From positions 3,410,001-3,474,000 of the forward strand of contig NZ_CP048103.1 in NCBI RefSeq assembly GCF_013282215.1: 64,000 nt of DNA, read 5' to 3'. Numbering within the stretch: position 1 is the stretch's first letter; each line of letters starts with the position of its first letter. Position numbers and translations under genes: made by a program. Positions 25,171-34,810 of the stretch are shown piece by piece. This stretch comes from Kroppenstedtia eburnea (GTDB lineage: Bacteria; Bacillota; Bacilli; Thermoactinomycetales; DSM-45169). A model generated the notes under the pieces. It saw nothing but the letters and a program-made list of their open reading frames with translations, searched no databases and was not told the origin of the DNA.

Positions 25171-26676
25171 TCACTGTTCCACCGACCCATGGATCGGCTG
25201 AAAGCCCTGGATCCAATCCAGGTTGGCCAGGTGATCGAGGACCCACTGCGGGAAAAACCCAAGCAGGAGAGTCCCGGCCAGGGCCACCAAAATCACCGCT
25301 CCGGCCGTGACCGGAATCCGGACTTTGGCCTCCTCGGGCGCCGGACGGAAGTACATCATCCGGATGATCCCGAAATAGTAAAAGTAGGAGACCACTGTCG
25401 TGGCCAGCATGACCGCGGCAATCCAATAGGCTTCCGCCGTCACTGCGTGGAAAATTATATAAAACTTCCCGAAAAACCCGGCAGTGATCGGAATCCCCGC
25501 CAGGGAGAGGATGAAGACGGTCATTGCCGCCGCCATCCAGGGAGACCGGCGGGACAACCCGGCAAAAGCTTCAATCCCTTCCTTCCCGGAGTCCTGTTCC
25601 ACCAGCATCACCACGGTGAATGCACCCAAGGTCATAAACAGGTAAGCCATCAGGTAATAGACGGTGCTCTCAAACATCAGCGCCCCGGTCAGGGTGGCGA
25701 CGGGCACCAGCATATAACCGGCCTGGGCAATCGCTGAATAGGCCAGCATCCGCTTGCTCCGAAGCTGCCGAAGAGCAGCCGTGTTCCCCAGGATCATGGA
25801 GGCGGCAGCCAAGGTCAAGAGAGCGGGAGCCACCAGTTCCGTCCACGGCCCCGCCTGAACGAGGAACAGATAGACGGACAACAGCATGCGCAGAATGAAA
25901 GCAAAGGCAGCTGTTTTGGATACCACCGCCAAAAATGAAGTCACCGGTGTGGGAGAACCTTGATATACATCCGGTGCCCACATATGAAAGGGGGCGGAGG
26001 CCACTTTGAAGCCGAAGCCCAACAGCATCAGGAACAGGGATAACAGGACAAAGGATTCATAACCCCCGCTGTATGCATCGACCAGTCGTTGCTGGGCTGT
26101 GTACAAGTGGGTGGTGCCCGCCAATCCGTACACAAAAGACATCCCGTACAGGATAAAGGCTGTGGACACACTGCCGAGTACTACATACTTCCAAGCTGCT
26201 TCATTGGAAGCGAGCCGCTTCCTGCGGATCCCGGCCAGGATGTAGGAGGAGAGGCTCAACAGCTCCAATCCGATAAAAAGGGTGATCAGATCGGCGGAGG
26301 AGGTCAGCAACATCCCCCCCAACAGCGCCGTCAACAGAAGATAAGTGTACTCACCCCGCGCCTCCTTCGGCCCGCCGTCCCGGTGAGAAGCCAGCAACAC
26401 CAGGGCCGTTCCGGCCAGGAGAATCAATTTGAAGGTGAGGGCAAAGTCATCCACGCGATAAGTATCTGACAGTATTTCAGCGGGGGGGCCTCCCCATTGC
26501 CGAAATACGACCCCTCCCGCCGCCATCACCGCCACGATCGCAACCCAATTGAGCCAGTGCCGGTCGATCCGCTCCTTCAACAACAGATCGATGATGGACA
26601 ACAGGGCGGCAGCTGCAACAATGATCAATTCCGGAGCCAACACCGTCCAGTCATAATCCAGGAAGTATTTCTCCAT
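25171..26676 (-). CDS. nuoN: NADH-quinone oxidoreductase subunit N
   Basis: About 501 residues and some fourteen transmembrane helices. It is one of the three antiporter-like subunits of complex I that carry proton translocation. Key features are the TM glutamate in LFIGLELLSLSSYILAG, lysines in the broken-helix region KVASAPFHMWAPDVYQGSP and SKRMLAYSAIAQAGYML. It is the last gene of the operon, three bases after nuoM, and is followed by a strong terminator. Confidence 0.96.
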   Translation of the reverse strand: MEKYFLDYDWTVLAPELIIVAAAALLSIIDLLLKERIDRHWLNWVAIVAVMAAGGVVFRQWGGPPAEILSDTYRVDDFALTFKLILLAGTALVLLASHRDGGPKEARGEYTYLLLTALLGGMLLTSSADLITLFIGLELLSLSSYILAGIRRKRLASNEAAWKYVVLGSVSTAFILYGMSFVYGLAGTTHLYTAQQRLVDAYSGGYESFVLLSLFLMLLGFGFKVASAPFHMWAPDVYQGSPTPVTSFLAVVSKTAAFAFILRMLLSVYLFLVQAGPWTELVAPALLTLAAASMILGNTAALRQLRSKRMLAYSAIAQAGYMLVPVATLTGALMFESTVYYLMAYLFMTLGAFTVVMLVEQDSGKEGIEAFAGLSRRSPWMAAAMTVFILSLAGIPITAGFFGKFYIIFHAVTAEAYWIAAVMLATTVVSYFYYFGIIRMMYFRPAPEEAKVRIPVTAGAVILVALAGTLLLGFFPQWVLDHLANLDWIQGFQPIHGSVEQ

Positions 26677-26679
26677 CCC

Positions 26680-28218
26680 CTACCCTCCGATCCTCGACGC
26701 AATCGTCTGCAGAGTGATTTGCATCGGTCCCCCGAGGACGTTGGGCCAGACGCCGATCAGAATAATAAAGCCCAGCAGAATCAACATCGGAGCCGTCTCC
26801 ACGCTCCGGCCATCCCGGATCCGGGACCAGCGCTCCCGTTGCGGTCCAAAGCCGGTCTTCAACACGGCCTGAAGGGTGTACACCGCGGCCAGGACCAGCC
26901 CCAAGGTACCCAGGGCGGCCAGGACCGGCTCCCGCTGGAAGAGGCCGAGGAAAGCGAGAAATTCCGAAATAAATCCCGACATTCCCGGCAATCCCAGGAG
27001 TGCCAGCCCACCGGCCAGAAAGATTCCCGTCAGTACCGGGGCCGGTCGGGCCAGCCCTCCCAATTCGTGAATCTCGGTGGTTCCCGTCCGCTCATGCAAG
27101 CTTCCGATGTAGAAAAAGAGGAGCGCGGAGATCAAGCCGTGTGAGACCGCCTGAAATACCGCCCCGGTCAGTCCGGCCTCATTCAAAGCGGCGATTCCGA
27201 AGAGGATGATCCCCATATGGCTGACACTGGCATAGGCGAGAATCCGCCTCAGATCCGACTGCGCAAAGGCGAGGACGGCCCCGTAGAGGATATTGACCAA
27301 ACCGAGAGCAGCCAGAACCATGGCATTCTCCCGGATCGGATCGGGAAAAAGTTCAACACCGAACCGGATCAGCCCATAGGCCCCCATTTTCAGCAGAACG
27401 CCGGAGTGAATCATCACCACTGCCGGAGGTGCTTCCGTGTGAACCTTCAACATCCAGGTATGGAAAGGGAAGACGGGAAGCTTGATGGCAAATGCCAGCA
27501 TCAAACACAGGAAGCTTCCCAAGAAGATCCCCTGAAAGGCGGGCTGGGCAAAGAGTTGGCGGGCTTCAAGGCGATGGGCCACATCCCGGATCTGATCGAA
27601 GTCAAGGGTCTGATAGAGAACGAACAGCCCGATGATCCCCAACAACAGAAAGGCTGAACCCAAGCCGTTATATAGGAGATAACTGTTGGCAGCCCGTTCC
27701 CGGTAGACCCCTCCCCAGATCCCGATCAGGAAAAACAGCGTGACCAGAGTCACCTCGAAAAAGAGGAAAAAGAGGAACAGGTTCCGGGCCAAAAAGACTC
27801 CCAGCATTCCGGCCTCCAGAAGCAAAAACATCAGAAAATACCCTTTCTGCCGCTCCCGGATGTACATGGATGCACAGGCCGCCAATGTCGCAATCACAGC
27901 CGACAGCAGGATCAGTGGAAGGGAGAGCCCATCCACTCCCAGGTGATAACTGACTGACCAGGGAGCGACCGGACCCTGAACCTGTGGCAGATGGATCAGG
28001 AACCACGTCATCGACTGCTCAAATTGCACCCCACCGGATCCCGGGTCGAAACGGGCGAACAGGATCAGGACCAACACCAGCGGCGGCAGGGTACCCAAAA
28101 AACCCACCCGTTTCAACCAACCCGCCTGTTCCCGGGGGATGCACAGGAGGGCCGCCACTCCCAGCAAGGGTGACAACACGATCCAAGTGGGAAGCCAGTT
28201 GAACCAACTTTCCATCAT
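26680..28218 (-). CDS. nuoM: NADH-quinone oxidoreductase subunit M
   Basis: About 512 residues with about fourteen membrane helices, an antiporter-like proton channel subunit of complex I. Conserved FFEVTLVTLFFLIGIWGG contains the essential transmembrane Glu, KLPVFPFHTWMLKVHTEAP the central Lys and broken helix, and DLRRILAYASVSHMG the second channel half. The start overlaps the nuoL stop by four bases. Confidence 0.96.
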   Translation of the reverse strand: MMESWFNWLPTWIVLSPLLGVAALLCIPREQAGWLKRVGFLGTLPPLVLVLILFARFDPGSGGVQFEQSMTWFLIHLPQVQGPVAPWSVSYHLGVDGLSLPLILLSAVIATLAACASMYIRERQKGYFLMFLLLEAGMLGVFLARNLFLFFLFFEVTLVTLFFLIGIWGGVYRERAANSYLLYNGLGSAFLLLGIIGLFVLYQTLDFDQIRDVAHRLEARQLFAQPAFQGIFLGSFLCLMLAFAIKLPVFPFHTWMLKVHTEAPPAVVMIHSGVLLKMGAYGLIRFGVELFPDPIRENAMVLAALGLVNILYGAVLAFAQSDLRRILAYASVSHMGIILFGIAALNEAGLTGAVFQAVSHGLISALLFFYIGSLHERTGTTEIHELGGLARPAPVLTGIFLAGGLALLGLPGMSGFISEFLAFLGLFQREPVLAALGTLGLVLAAVYTLQAVLKTGFGPQRERWSRIRDGRSVETAPMLILLGFIILIGVWPNVLGGPMQITLQTIASRIGG

Positions 28219-30074
28219 CCGAACAACCTCCCCGCTGTCAGGCAGAGAATCATCAGAACCAGCCCGACGACACTCACCAAGGCGTAGGTCTGGGCCTGGC
28301 CGGTTTGGATGCGGGTGAAAAGACCTCCCGCCGACCGGACCAGTGCACTCACCAGTCCGACCGCCCCTTGCACGATCCAGCGGTCAAATTCCTTCAGGAA
28401 CGCACCCAACCACCGATAGGGGCGCACCAGGACCAGGCCGTAGATTTCGTCCACATAATATTTCCGGTACAACAGCCGCTGTACTCCGGGAAGTGCACGG
28501 GAGACTCTGTCGGGGTCGATACTTTTTTTGCTGTACATCCCCCAGGCGAGCGCCACCCCGCCCAGTGAGACGACGACGGAGAGAAGCGGAATCCAGAGGG
28601 GAGCTGTCCCGGCGGTCCCCGCTATTTCCGTCCCCTCAGTCAACCACCGGCCCAGGGAATCTCCCGGGAAATTGAGGAATCCGCTGACCACCGAGCACAG
28701 GGCCAACACTCCCATCGGCCAGATCAGGACAGGCGGCACCCCTCGGGCCTCCCTCTTTTCCCGGGCCTCCCCCCCAAACACCAGGAAGAAGAGCCGGAAC
28801 ATGTAAAAGGCAGTTAAAAAAGCCGTCACCGTCCCGACCAGGAACACCCCGAACCGGCCATCGGCATAGGCAGACCACAGGATTTCATCTTTGGAAAAAA
28901 ATCCTGAGAAGGGGGGAATCCCGGCGATGGAGAGACAACCGATCAAAAAGAGCCACCCCACCCGCCGGTGGCTTTTCCAGAGACCACCCATCTTTCGGAT
29001 ATCCTGTTCGTGATGGAGGGCCAGGATGACCGCACCTGCCGCCAGAAACAACAGCGCCTTGAAAAAGGCGTGGGTCATCAGGTGGAAAACCCCGGCGACA
29101 TACCCCCCGGCCCCGAGGGCCAACATCATATACCCCAGTTGACTGATAGTGGAGTAAGCCAGTATGCGTTTGATGTCATATTGGACCAGCCCGATGCCGG
29201 CCGCAAAGATCGCCGTGAACGCCCCTGTCCAGGCCACCGTGTCCATCGCCACCGGTGAAGAGGCGAACAAGGGAAACATCCCTGCGACCAGCCAGACCCC
29301 CGCCGCCACCATCGTCGCCGCGTGAATCAAAGCACTGACCGGAGTGGGGCCCTCCATGGCATCCGGCAACCAGGTATGTAAGGGAAACTGACCTGATTTT
29401 CCCACAGCCCCGGCAAAGAGGAGCAGGCTGATCAGTGTCACCGTCCCGGGGGGGATCTCCCCGGAACCCACCGCTGCAAACACATGGGCAAACTCAAAAC
29501 TGCCCACATGGACAAAGGTGAGGATCACCCCGATCAACAGCCCGATATCTCCGATACGGGTCACGATAAAAGCTTTTTTGGCCGCCCGCTTCGCTTCCGG
29601 TTTGAAATACCAGAAACCGATCAGCAAAAATGAACAGGCGCCGACCAGCTCCCAAAAAATATACAGTTGGAGCAAATTGGGGGAGAGAACCAACCCGAGC
29701 ATGGAAAAGGTAAACAAGCTCAAGTAGGCATAGAAGACCGGGACGCGCCCATCTCCCATCATGTATCCCCTGGAATACACCTGCACGAGAAAGCCGACCA
29801 GGCTCACAATCAGAAGCATCAATGCATTGAGGGCATTCACTTCGATTCCGAACCGGATCGTCGTCTCCCCAAAGGAAAGCCACTCCAGCGCAAACACGTG
29901 GTCTGTTCCGCCCAGCCGCTCCCACAACACCGCCACGGCTCCTGCAAGGGAGAAAAAGGCCGCCAGGGAGCCCACCCAGGATGCCGTCCCTTCGCTGAGG
30001 GTTTTTCTTCCCGCCAGGAGCAAGACGAAAGCGGCCAAGGGAAAGAGGGGGATTATCCACGCATATTCGATCAT
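28215..30074 (-). CDS. nuoL: NADH-quinone oxidoreductase subunit L
   Basis: About 619 residues with around sixteen helices, including the long C-terminal lateral region. It is the distal antiporter-like subunit of complex I. FWELVGACSFLLIGFWY holds the channel Glu, GKSGQFPLHTWLPDAMEGPTPVSA the central Lys region, and YDIKRILAYSTISQLGYM is the second half-channel. The ATG at 30074 is preferred over one four codons earlier because GGTGAT and AAGGA lie before it. Confidence 0.96.
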   Translation of the reverse strand: MIEYAWIIPLFPLAAFVLLLAGRKTLSEGTASWVGSLAAFFSLAGAVAVLWERLGGTDHVFALEWLSFGETTIRFGIEVNALNALMLLIVSLVGFLVQVYSRGYMMGDGRVPVFYAYLSLFTFSMLGLVLSPNLLQLYIFWELVGACSFLLIGFWYFKPEAKRAAKKAFIVTRIGDIGLLIGVILTFVHVGSFEFAHVFAAVGSGEIPPGTVTLISLLLFAGAVGKSGQFPLHTWLPDAMEGPTPVSALIHAATMVAAGVWLVAGMFPLFASSPVAMDTVAWTGAFTAIFAAGIGLVQYDIKRILAYSTISQLGYMMLALGAGGYVAGVFHLMTHAFFKALLFLAAGAVILALHHEQDIRKMGGLWKSHRRVGWLFLIGCLSIAGIPPFSGFFSKDEILWSAYADGRFGVFLVGTVTAFLTAFYMFRLFFLVFGGEAREKREARGVPPVLIWPMGVLALCSVVSGFLNFPGDSLGRWLTEGTEIAGTAGTAPLWIPLLSVVVSLGGVALAWGMYSKKSIDPDRVSRALPGVQRLLYRKYYVDEIYGLVLVRPYRWLGAFLKEFDRWIVQGAVGLVSALVRSAGGLFTRIQTGQAQTYALVSVVGLVLMILCLTAGRLFG

Positions 30075-30113
30075 GGGATCACCCATCCTTCATCTGATGT
30101 TGATGATGCCGGA

Positions 30114-30419
30114 TCAACCTTTCATCGAATTGTACCGGTCGACATTGACGGTGTTCCGGTTGCGGTAGATGGCCAACAGGATGGCCACCCCCACCGCCGC
30201 TTCCGCCGCCGCCACCGTCATGGTGAACAGGGTGAACACCTGTCCCGTCTGATTGGCATACAAACCGTATTTGGCGAAGGCGACCAGATTGATATTGACC
30301 GCATTCAGCATCAGCTCGATACAGAAAAGGACAACCACGGCATTCCGTTTGGTCAGCACCCCGTACAATCCCACACTGAACAAAATCGCTGCCAATGCGA
30401 GATAAGATGAGACCGGCAT
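30114..30419 (-). CDS. nuoK: NADH-quinone oxidoreductase subunit K
   Basis: About 101 residues, three transmembrane helices. The conserved membrane glutamates of the E-channel are visible in [17 protein letters not shown] and in [18 protein letters not shown]. The ATG overlaps the last base of the nuoJ stop (TGATG). Typical length and position. Confidence 0.96.
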   Translation of the reverse strand: MPVSSYLALAAILFSVGLYGVLTKRNAVVVLFCIELMLNAVNINLVAFAKYGLYANQTGQVFTLFTMTVAAAEAAVGVAILLAIYRNRNTVNVDRYNSMKG

Positions 30420-30916
30420 CAGGACTTCGACTCCTTTCTCGCCAGAATCACAGCCCCGACCAATGCAACCAACAGCAGGACGGAGAGCGCTTCAAAAGGA
30501 ATGACATACTGTTTGAAGACGATCTCTCCCAGACGGGAGACCGTAAACTCCTTGACAGAGGCTGTACTCTCTTCAAAAGGGGTGTTGTAAATGGTGTGGA
30601 TCAGAATCCCGAACAGAGCTCCCACCCCGACAAAACTGAAGAAACTGTGCCAGGGACGGACTGTCTCCTCCTGGTCTCTGTGCCGGGTCAACATGATTCC
30701 GAACAACATCAGAATGGAGACAGACCCGGTGTAGATCAGCACCTGGGCCACTGCCAGAAACTCCGCATTCAGCAGGACATAGATCCCGGCGATGCTCAAC
30801 AGAGTGAAAGCCAGGGACAAAACCATGTGGACGACCCGGGTGAAATTGAGCATGAAGACCGCCCCGCCGATGGCACAGACAGCCAGGACAAAAAAAGCGA
30901 TAAACTCACCGCTCAT
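30419..30916 (-). CDS. nuoJ: NADH-quinone oxidoreductase subunit J
   Basis: About 165 residues with five hydrophobic helices. [22 protein letters not shown] and [22 protein letters not shown] carry the family pattern with the pi-bulge helix. It is part of the E-channel linking the quinone site to the antiporter subunits. An in-frame GTG nine bases earlier (30925) overlaps the nuoI stop as GTGA and is a possible alternative start. Confidence 0.93.
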   Translation of the reverse strand: MSGEFIAFFVLAVCAIGGAVFMLNFTRVVHMVLSLAFTLLSIAGIYVLLNAEFLAVAQVLIYTGSVSILMLFGIMLTRHRDQEETVRPWHSFFSFVGVGALFGILIHTIYNTPFEESTASVKEFTVSRLGEIVFKQYVIPFEALSVLLLVALVGAVILARKESKS

Positions 30917-30921
30917 CTCGA

Positions 30922-31356
30922 TCACTTTTTCACACCCCGCGCATTCACATTGTTTTCACTCCGGATGTTGGAGTTGTTCTCCTGGAGCCAGTGGATATCT
31001 TTAAACAGATCATCCCGGCTGTAACTGGCCAATTCAAAGTTATGCGTCATCACGATCGCCTCTGTCGGGCAGACCTCTGTGCACAGATCACACAGGATGC
31101 AGATTTCAAAATTGATGTCGAAGGTATCAATCACTTTCCCCCGTTTTTCCGGGTGTTTCCGGCCGGTCAGGGTGATGCAGTCTGTCGGGCAAACCCGGGC
31201 GCATTGATTGCAGACGATACATTTGTCCGGGTCCAGATACTGAATTCCCCGAAACCGGTCCGGCATCGGCATGGGTTCGTCAGGGTATTTATGAGTCACT
31301 TTTTTTTGGGTCATGGTTTTAAGAGTGACCCCCATCCCTTTGATCAGACCCATCAT
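30922..31356 (-). CDS. nuoI: NADH-quinone oxidoreductase subunit I (2x[4Fe-4S] ferredoxin-like)
   Basis: About 144 residues. Two cluster motifs are intact: CIVCNQCARVCP and CILCDLCTEVCP, binding clusters N6a and N6b that pass electrons towards NuoB. The N-terminus contains the membrane-associated KGMGVTLKTM segment. The ATG at 31356 follows GGGGGGA. A type B repeat element (31420-31586) and a type A end lie in the 229-bp gap between nuoH and nuoI, which are normally adjacent, so both must be transcribed through. Confidence 0.95.
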   Translation of the reverse strand: MMGLIKGMGVTLKTMTQKKVTHKYPDEPMPMPDRFRGIQYLDPDKCIVCNQCARVCPTDCITLTGRKHPEKRGKVIDTFDINFEICILCDLCTEVCPTEAIVMTHNFELASYSRDDLFKDIHWLQENNSNIRSENNVNARGVKK

Positions 31357-31419
31357 ATGAATCCCCCCATTCATGTAAAGTCCGGAAGCTTGGTGACAAG
31401 TGGGTTCACAACGCTTCTA

Positions 31420-31586
31420 GGGCGTGGCAGATCAATTCAATTTTTCCGTGGAATGTGAGACATTGTGAGAGTTACAGAGGGAGGGTTGGGTTTCACATGG
31501 AGTGATTTTGGATCGTCAGAACAACGAAAACGACATGTGAAACTCAATCCCGACCGGCCCGGCACCGAGATTTATCAGACACGCCC
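31420..31586. repeat. Type B inverted-repeat element inside the nuo operon
   Basis: About 167 bp with flanking TA on both sides (31418-31419 and 31587-31588). Ends are GGGCGTGGCAGATCAA and TTTATCAGACACGCCC. The core is in the opposite orientation to most copies (GGGTTGGGTTTCACATGG first). The left flank TCACAACGCTTC is a solitary type A end. The terminal C of the element is the G of the nuoH TAG stop codon on the minus strand. Confidence 0.88.
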
Positions 31587-32554
31587 TAGTACCAACCCTC
31601 GAGCACTTCCTTGAGCAGAGCCGAGAGGAAAATATTGAACAGAGCCAGGGGAAGAAGCACTTTCCACCCCAGTTGCATCAGCTGGTCCCCCCGGATCCGG
31701 GGAAGTGTCGCCCGGATCCAGAAGATCGTGAACACGACCAGAGCAAACTTCAGCCCAAACCAGACCAAAGGGGGAATCACATCCAGACCGAACACCGGAT
31801 TCCACCCGCCCAGGAACAGAACCGTGGTCAAAGCCGCCATCGCAAAGACATAGACGTATTCCGCCAACATGAAAAAAGCGAAACGGAATCCGCTGTACTC
31901 CACATGGTAACCGGCCACCAGCTCCGATTCCGCTTCCGGAAGGTCGAAGGGAGTCCGGTTCAGCTCCGCCAAAGAGGCGGTGAAAAAGACCAGGAATCCG
32001 ATGATCTGAGGGATGATAAACCACATCTGCCGCTGGGCTTCCACGATCCCGGTCAGGTTGAGGGTTCCTGCGGCCATCACCACCCCCACCACGGACATCA
32101 CCAAGGGAATCTCATAGCTGATCATCTGAGCGACAGACCGCATCGACCCCAGCAGGGCATATTTGTTGTTGGAAGCCCATCCCCCGACCAGGATCCCGAT
32201 GGTGGTGATGCTTGAAAGGGAAATGATATAGAGAACCCCCACACCGATGTCGGCAAACACCAGATTCCCGCTGAAGGGAATCGCAGCCAGCACGACAAAG
32301 GCCGGAACAAATGCGATCACCGGTGCCATTTTGAAAAGAGTCCGATCCGCCTTGGCCGGAATCGTATCCTCTTTGATCAACAACTTGAAAACATCGGCCA
32401 CAGTCTGAAAAATTCCCCAAGGACCGACCCGGTTGGGCCCATGTCGCCCCTGCATCCAGCCGAGCACTTTTCGCTCCAGCAGGATGGCGTAGGTGACAAA
32501 TCCGAGCACCACCACCAAGAGGAGCACCGGGCCGAGCAACGTCCACACATTCAT
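31586..32554 (-). CDS. nuoH: NADH-quinone oxidoreductase subunit H
   Basis: About 322 residues with eight helices. It forms the base of the quinone chamber. Conserved ERKVLGWMQGRHGPNRVGPWG and the loop LAELNRTPFDLPEAESELVAGYHVEYSG are present with all acidic residues. The ATG at 32554 is preferred over a GTG four codons earlier that falls inside the GGAGG site. The TAG stop is completed by the first base of a type B repeat element. Upstream, where nuoD should end, there is only non-coding sequence. Confidence 0.95.
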   Translation of the reverse strand: MNVWTLLGPVLLLVVVLGFVTYAILLERKVLGWMQGRHGPNRVGPWGIFQTVADVFKLLIKEDTIPAKADRTLFKMAPVIAFVPAFVVLAAIPFSGNLVFADIGVGVLYIISLSSITTIGILVGGWASNNKYALLGSMRSVAQMISYEIPLVMSVVGVVMAAGTLNLTGIVEAQRQMWFIIPQIIGFLVFFTASLAELNRTPFDLPEAESELVAGYHVEYSGFRFAFFMLAEYVYVFAMAALTTVLFLGGWNPVFGLDVIPPLVWFGLKFALVVFTIFWIRATLPRIRGDQLMQLGWKVLLPLALFNIFLSALLKEVLEGWY

Positions 32555-32919
32555 ATCCCCGTCCACCTCCCCGCTTAACCTTCCGACATCCCGATTTCAA
32601 TCCCTGTTTCCGAGCAAGCAGTCCGACTTGAAGGATCTGTATCGATGGCCGCCCCGTCAGGATCCGGTTCCACATTTCCTTTCATCCGTCCCGCGATCCA
32701 TGAAACCGCCCCCTTCCGGCAGTGCGGTGATCCGATCCGTTCTTGGCTGTTGAACCGGGAAATGGGTTTCGGAAATAAAACCGACCGATTACAACCATTC
32801 CGGTGACAGCGCTTTCAACCCGGTGAACTCAGTTCGTCTCAGGCGGCCGGGATGGGGTTTCACATTCCATGTCCATGTTCTTGACCGTTCCATATCAAAC
32901 TGAGTCCTCCCTTCTGCTC
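32555..32919. other. Gap between nuoC and nuoH where nuoD is expected; holds a degenerate repeat core
   Basis: Only about 365 bases separate nuoC from nuoH, whereas nuoD (about 370-400 codons) stands here in related operons. Stop codons occur in all minus-strand frames and none of the NuoD signatures is found. Positions 32847-32917 align along their length with the palindromic core of the repeat family (GGGATGGGGTTTCACATTCC to TCCTCCCT) but have many substitutions. The rest matches nothing I recognise. Confidence 0.8.
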
Positions 32920-33579
32920 TCAAACTCCACCATCATACGGTTCGTAATCCTTCCGCAGCGGATGCCCCACCCATCCCTTCGGCATCAAGATCCGCTCCAG
33001 ATTGGGGTGACCGGTGAAGCGGACCCCCAGCAGGTCGTAAATCTCCCGTTCGTGCCAATCGGCGGCCCGCCACACTCCGGTCACCGATGGCACCTCCGCC
33101 TCCTCCCGTCCGGTTTTCACTTTGACACAGATATCGTGGCCATGGGTCAGGGATGTCAAATGATAAAGAATTTCCATATGATCTTCCTCATCGACACCTG
33201 ACAAATTCTCCAGGTAGTCAAAAGCCAAAGACTCCTCTTCCAACAGCAGACGGGCCACCTCCAGCCACTTTTCCGGGGAGATCACCAATGTGGGGCGGTC
33301 TCCTCCGGGCCGGTTGATATAAGCCTCCTCCACCGCCTCAGAGCCCACTCCCTCAGTCAGCACCTTGACAAATCGGTCCAACAAGGGTTGAAGGGGTGAA
33401 GGTTCCGGGGGTTCCGGGGGCTTTTTCTCCTTGGCGGGATGTTTTTTCACATCCGCCGCCCGGGCTTTGGCCTGTGTCAACCTCTTGGCCGCCTGTGCAG
33501 CCGGATCTTCCTTTTCCTTCGCAACCTTCACCGGTTCCGCTTCCGGCCCGGTGTTCCCCCTTTGATCATCTCGGGTCAA
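32920..33579 (-). CDS. nuoC: NADH-quinone oxidoreductase subunit C with charged N-terminal extension
   Basis: About 219 residues. Residues 1-62 are a K/E/P/A-rich, likely disordered extension as seen in Bacillus NuoC. The 30-kDa subunit domain follows with [28 protein letters not shown] and [14 protein letters not shown] at the end, the family signature. It forms part of the peripheral arm with NuoB, NuoD and NuoI. It overlaps the nuoB end by 14 bases. It is complete and not fused to NuoD. Confidence 0.95.
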   Translation of the reverse strand: MTRDDQRGNTGPEAEPVKVAKEKEDPAAQAAKRLTQAKARAADVKKHPAKEKKPPEPPEPSPLQPLLDRFVKVLTEGVGSEAVEEAYINRPGGDRPTLVISPEKWLEVARLLLEEESLAFDYLENLSGVDEEDHMEILYHLTSLTHGHDICVKVKTGREEAEVPSVTGVWRAADWHEREIYDLLGVRFTGHPNLERILMPKGWVGHPLRKDYEPYDGGV

Positions 33580-34093
33580 GGCTGGTCACCCTCTTTCCCG
33601 TTCCGGCTTCATAGCGGATCTTTTCCTGCAGTTTGTGGATTCCGTAAATCAAAGCCGCCGGATTGGGCGGACAACCGGGAATATAGACATCCACCGGCAC
33701 GATCTGATCCACACCCTTGACCACTGAATAGGACTTGACATAGGGCCCCCCCGCCGTGGCACAGGAACCCATGGCGATCACCCATTTGGGTTCGGGCATC
33801 TGGTCATATAACCGGCGCAACAGAGGACCCATCTTCTTGGTCACCGTCCCCGCCACAATCATGACATCGGACTGACGGGGCGAAGCCCGAAAGAAGGAAC
33901 CGAACCGATCCAGATCGTAGTGGGGAGCCCCGGTTCCCATCATCTCAATAGCACAGCAGGCCAAGCCGAAAGTCATCGGCCACAGGGAGTTGCTGCGGGC
34001 CCATGCCTTCACGTTTTCCAGAGTGGTGGTAAACACATTTCGCTGCAGCTCCTCGACCTCTTCGGGGAGAAGCTCTTTCAGATTTATGTCCAT
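33566..34093 (-). CDS. nuoB: NADH-quinone oxidoreductase subunit B (N2 cluster)
   Basis: About 175 residues. The four cysteines of cluster N2 are visible: the tandem C46-C47 in [12 protein letters not shown], one in [11 protein letters not shown] and one in [31 protein letters not shown] is the quinone-site loop. It passes electrons to quinone at the NuoB/NuoD interface, so the absence of nuoD from this operon is notable. It overlaps nuoA by ten bases. Confidence 0.96.
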   Translation of the reverse strand: MDINLKELLPEEVEELQRNVFTTTLENVKAWARSNSLWPMTFGLACCAIEMMGTGAPHYDLDRFGSFFRASPRQSDVMIVAGTVTKKMGPLLRRLYDQMPEPKWVIAMGSCATAGGPYVKSYSVVKGVDQIVPVDVYIPGCPPNPAALIYGIHKLQEKIRYEAGTGKRVTSLDPR

Positions 34094-34458
34094 TCCAACA
34101 CCTTCTTCTTCCAGGCGTAGATTAAACCGATCACCAAAAAGAAGACAAAAATCAGCATTTCAACCAGCACAAAAAGACCGGCATCCGCCCGCAGGACATC
34201 ATAAGCCACCGCCCAAGGGTAGAGAAAGACGGTCTCCACATCAAATATCACAAACAGAAGGGCGAAGAGGTAATACCGAACGTTGAACCGCACCCAGCTG
34301 TCACCCGTGGGATCGACACCGCTTTCATAGGTGATCGCTTTGGCCGGCGTCGGCTTGTGCGGTCTGAGCCAGGCACCCAGGGTCAGGGCCGCCGCCGGCA
34401 GTGCCAACCCCACCAGGATGAACACGACGATGGTCATGTAGCTCTGTGCATACTCCAT
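34084..34458 (-). CDS. nuoA: NADH-quinone oxidoreductase subunit A
   Basis: About 124 residues, three helices. [40 protein letters not shown] is the family core, including the cysteine-loop region (the usual Cys is replaced by Val in ESGVDP). The ATG at 34458 follows GGGGGAG. It is the first gene of the operon, and a predicted promoter lies about 140 bases upstream. Confidence 0.95.
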   Translation of the reverse strand: MEYAQSYMTIVVFILVGLALPAAALTLGAWLRPHKPTPAKAITYESGVDPTGDSWVRFNVRYYLFALLFVIFDVETVFLYPWAVAYDVLRADAGLFVLVEMLIFVFFLVIGLIYAWKKKVLEWT

Positions 34459-34598
34459 TAAGGTCTCCCCCACCTTCCTGTTGCAGACCGGCATCGGACT
34501 GGCCTGCTTTATCTTTTGCCCGACTTGATCGACTTGACTGAAATTATCGGACAGGGACCCCCAATTGGAAAGATTCTAAAAAGGGGTTCCGGTTACCG

Positions 34599-34628
34599 AT
34601 TATATCAGAAGTCCCCCTTTTCCTCCAA
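34599..34628 (-). promoter_or_regulatory. Predicted sigma-A promoter of the nuo operon
   Basis: Minus strand: TTGGAG, 18-base spacer, TATAAT with an extended TG motif (TGATATAAT). A leader of about 130 bases follows to the nuoA start. No riboswitch-like structure was identified in the leader. Confidence 0.7.
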
Positions 34629-34758
34629 CCGAAAACCGAAGGGGATCGCAAAAGGGCCGGTGTCAACACGATCCGATGGCTTATGGATCCCTGTCTTAGG
34701 TACTATCAATATTTTATCACAGTTTTTAAATGAATCCCAACCTTCTGCCACGTAAACC

Positions 34759-34787
34759 AAAAAAAGCAACCCACAATTGTGGGTTGC
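34759..34787 (-). terminator. Intrinsic terminator of the atp operon
   Basis: Minus strand perfect stem GCAACCCACAA-TTGTGGGTTGC followed by TTTTTTTGG, 24 bases after the atpC stop. Confidence 0.93.
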
Positions 34788-34810
34788 CTGCGGCCGCTCC
34801 ACGCACCCGC

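Noticed and set aside
32840-32917. A well-placed GGGAGG site and an ATG after nuoC, encoding MERSRTWTWNVKPHPG, which looks like a NuoD N-terminus.
   Set aside because: The whole stretch aligns with the core of the repeat family, including the ribosome-binding-like AGGGAGG and the GTGAAACCC part, and the frame stops after about 34 codons. The NuoD resemblance is a coincidence of element sequence.
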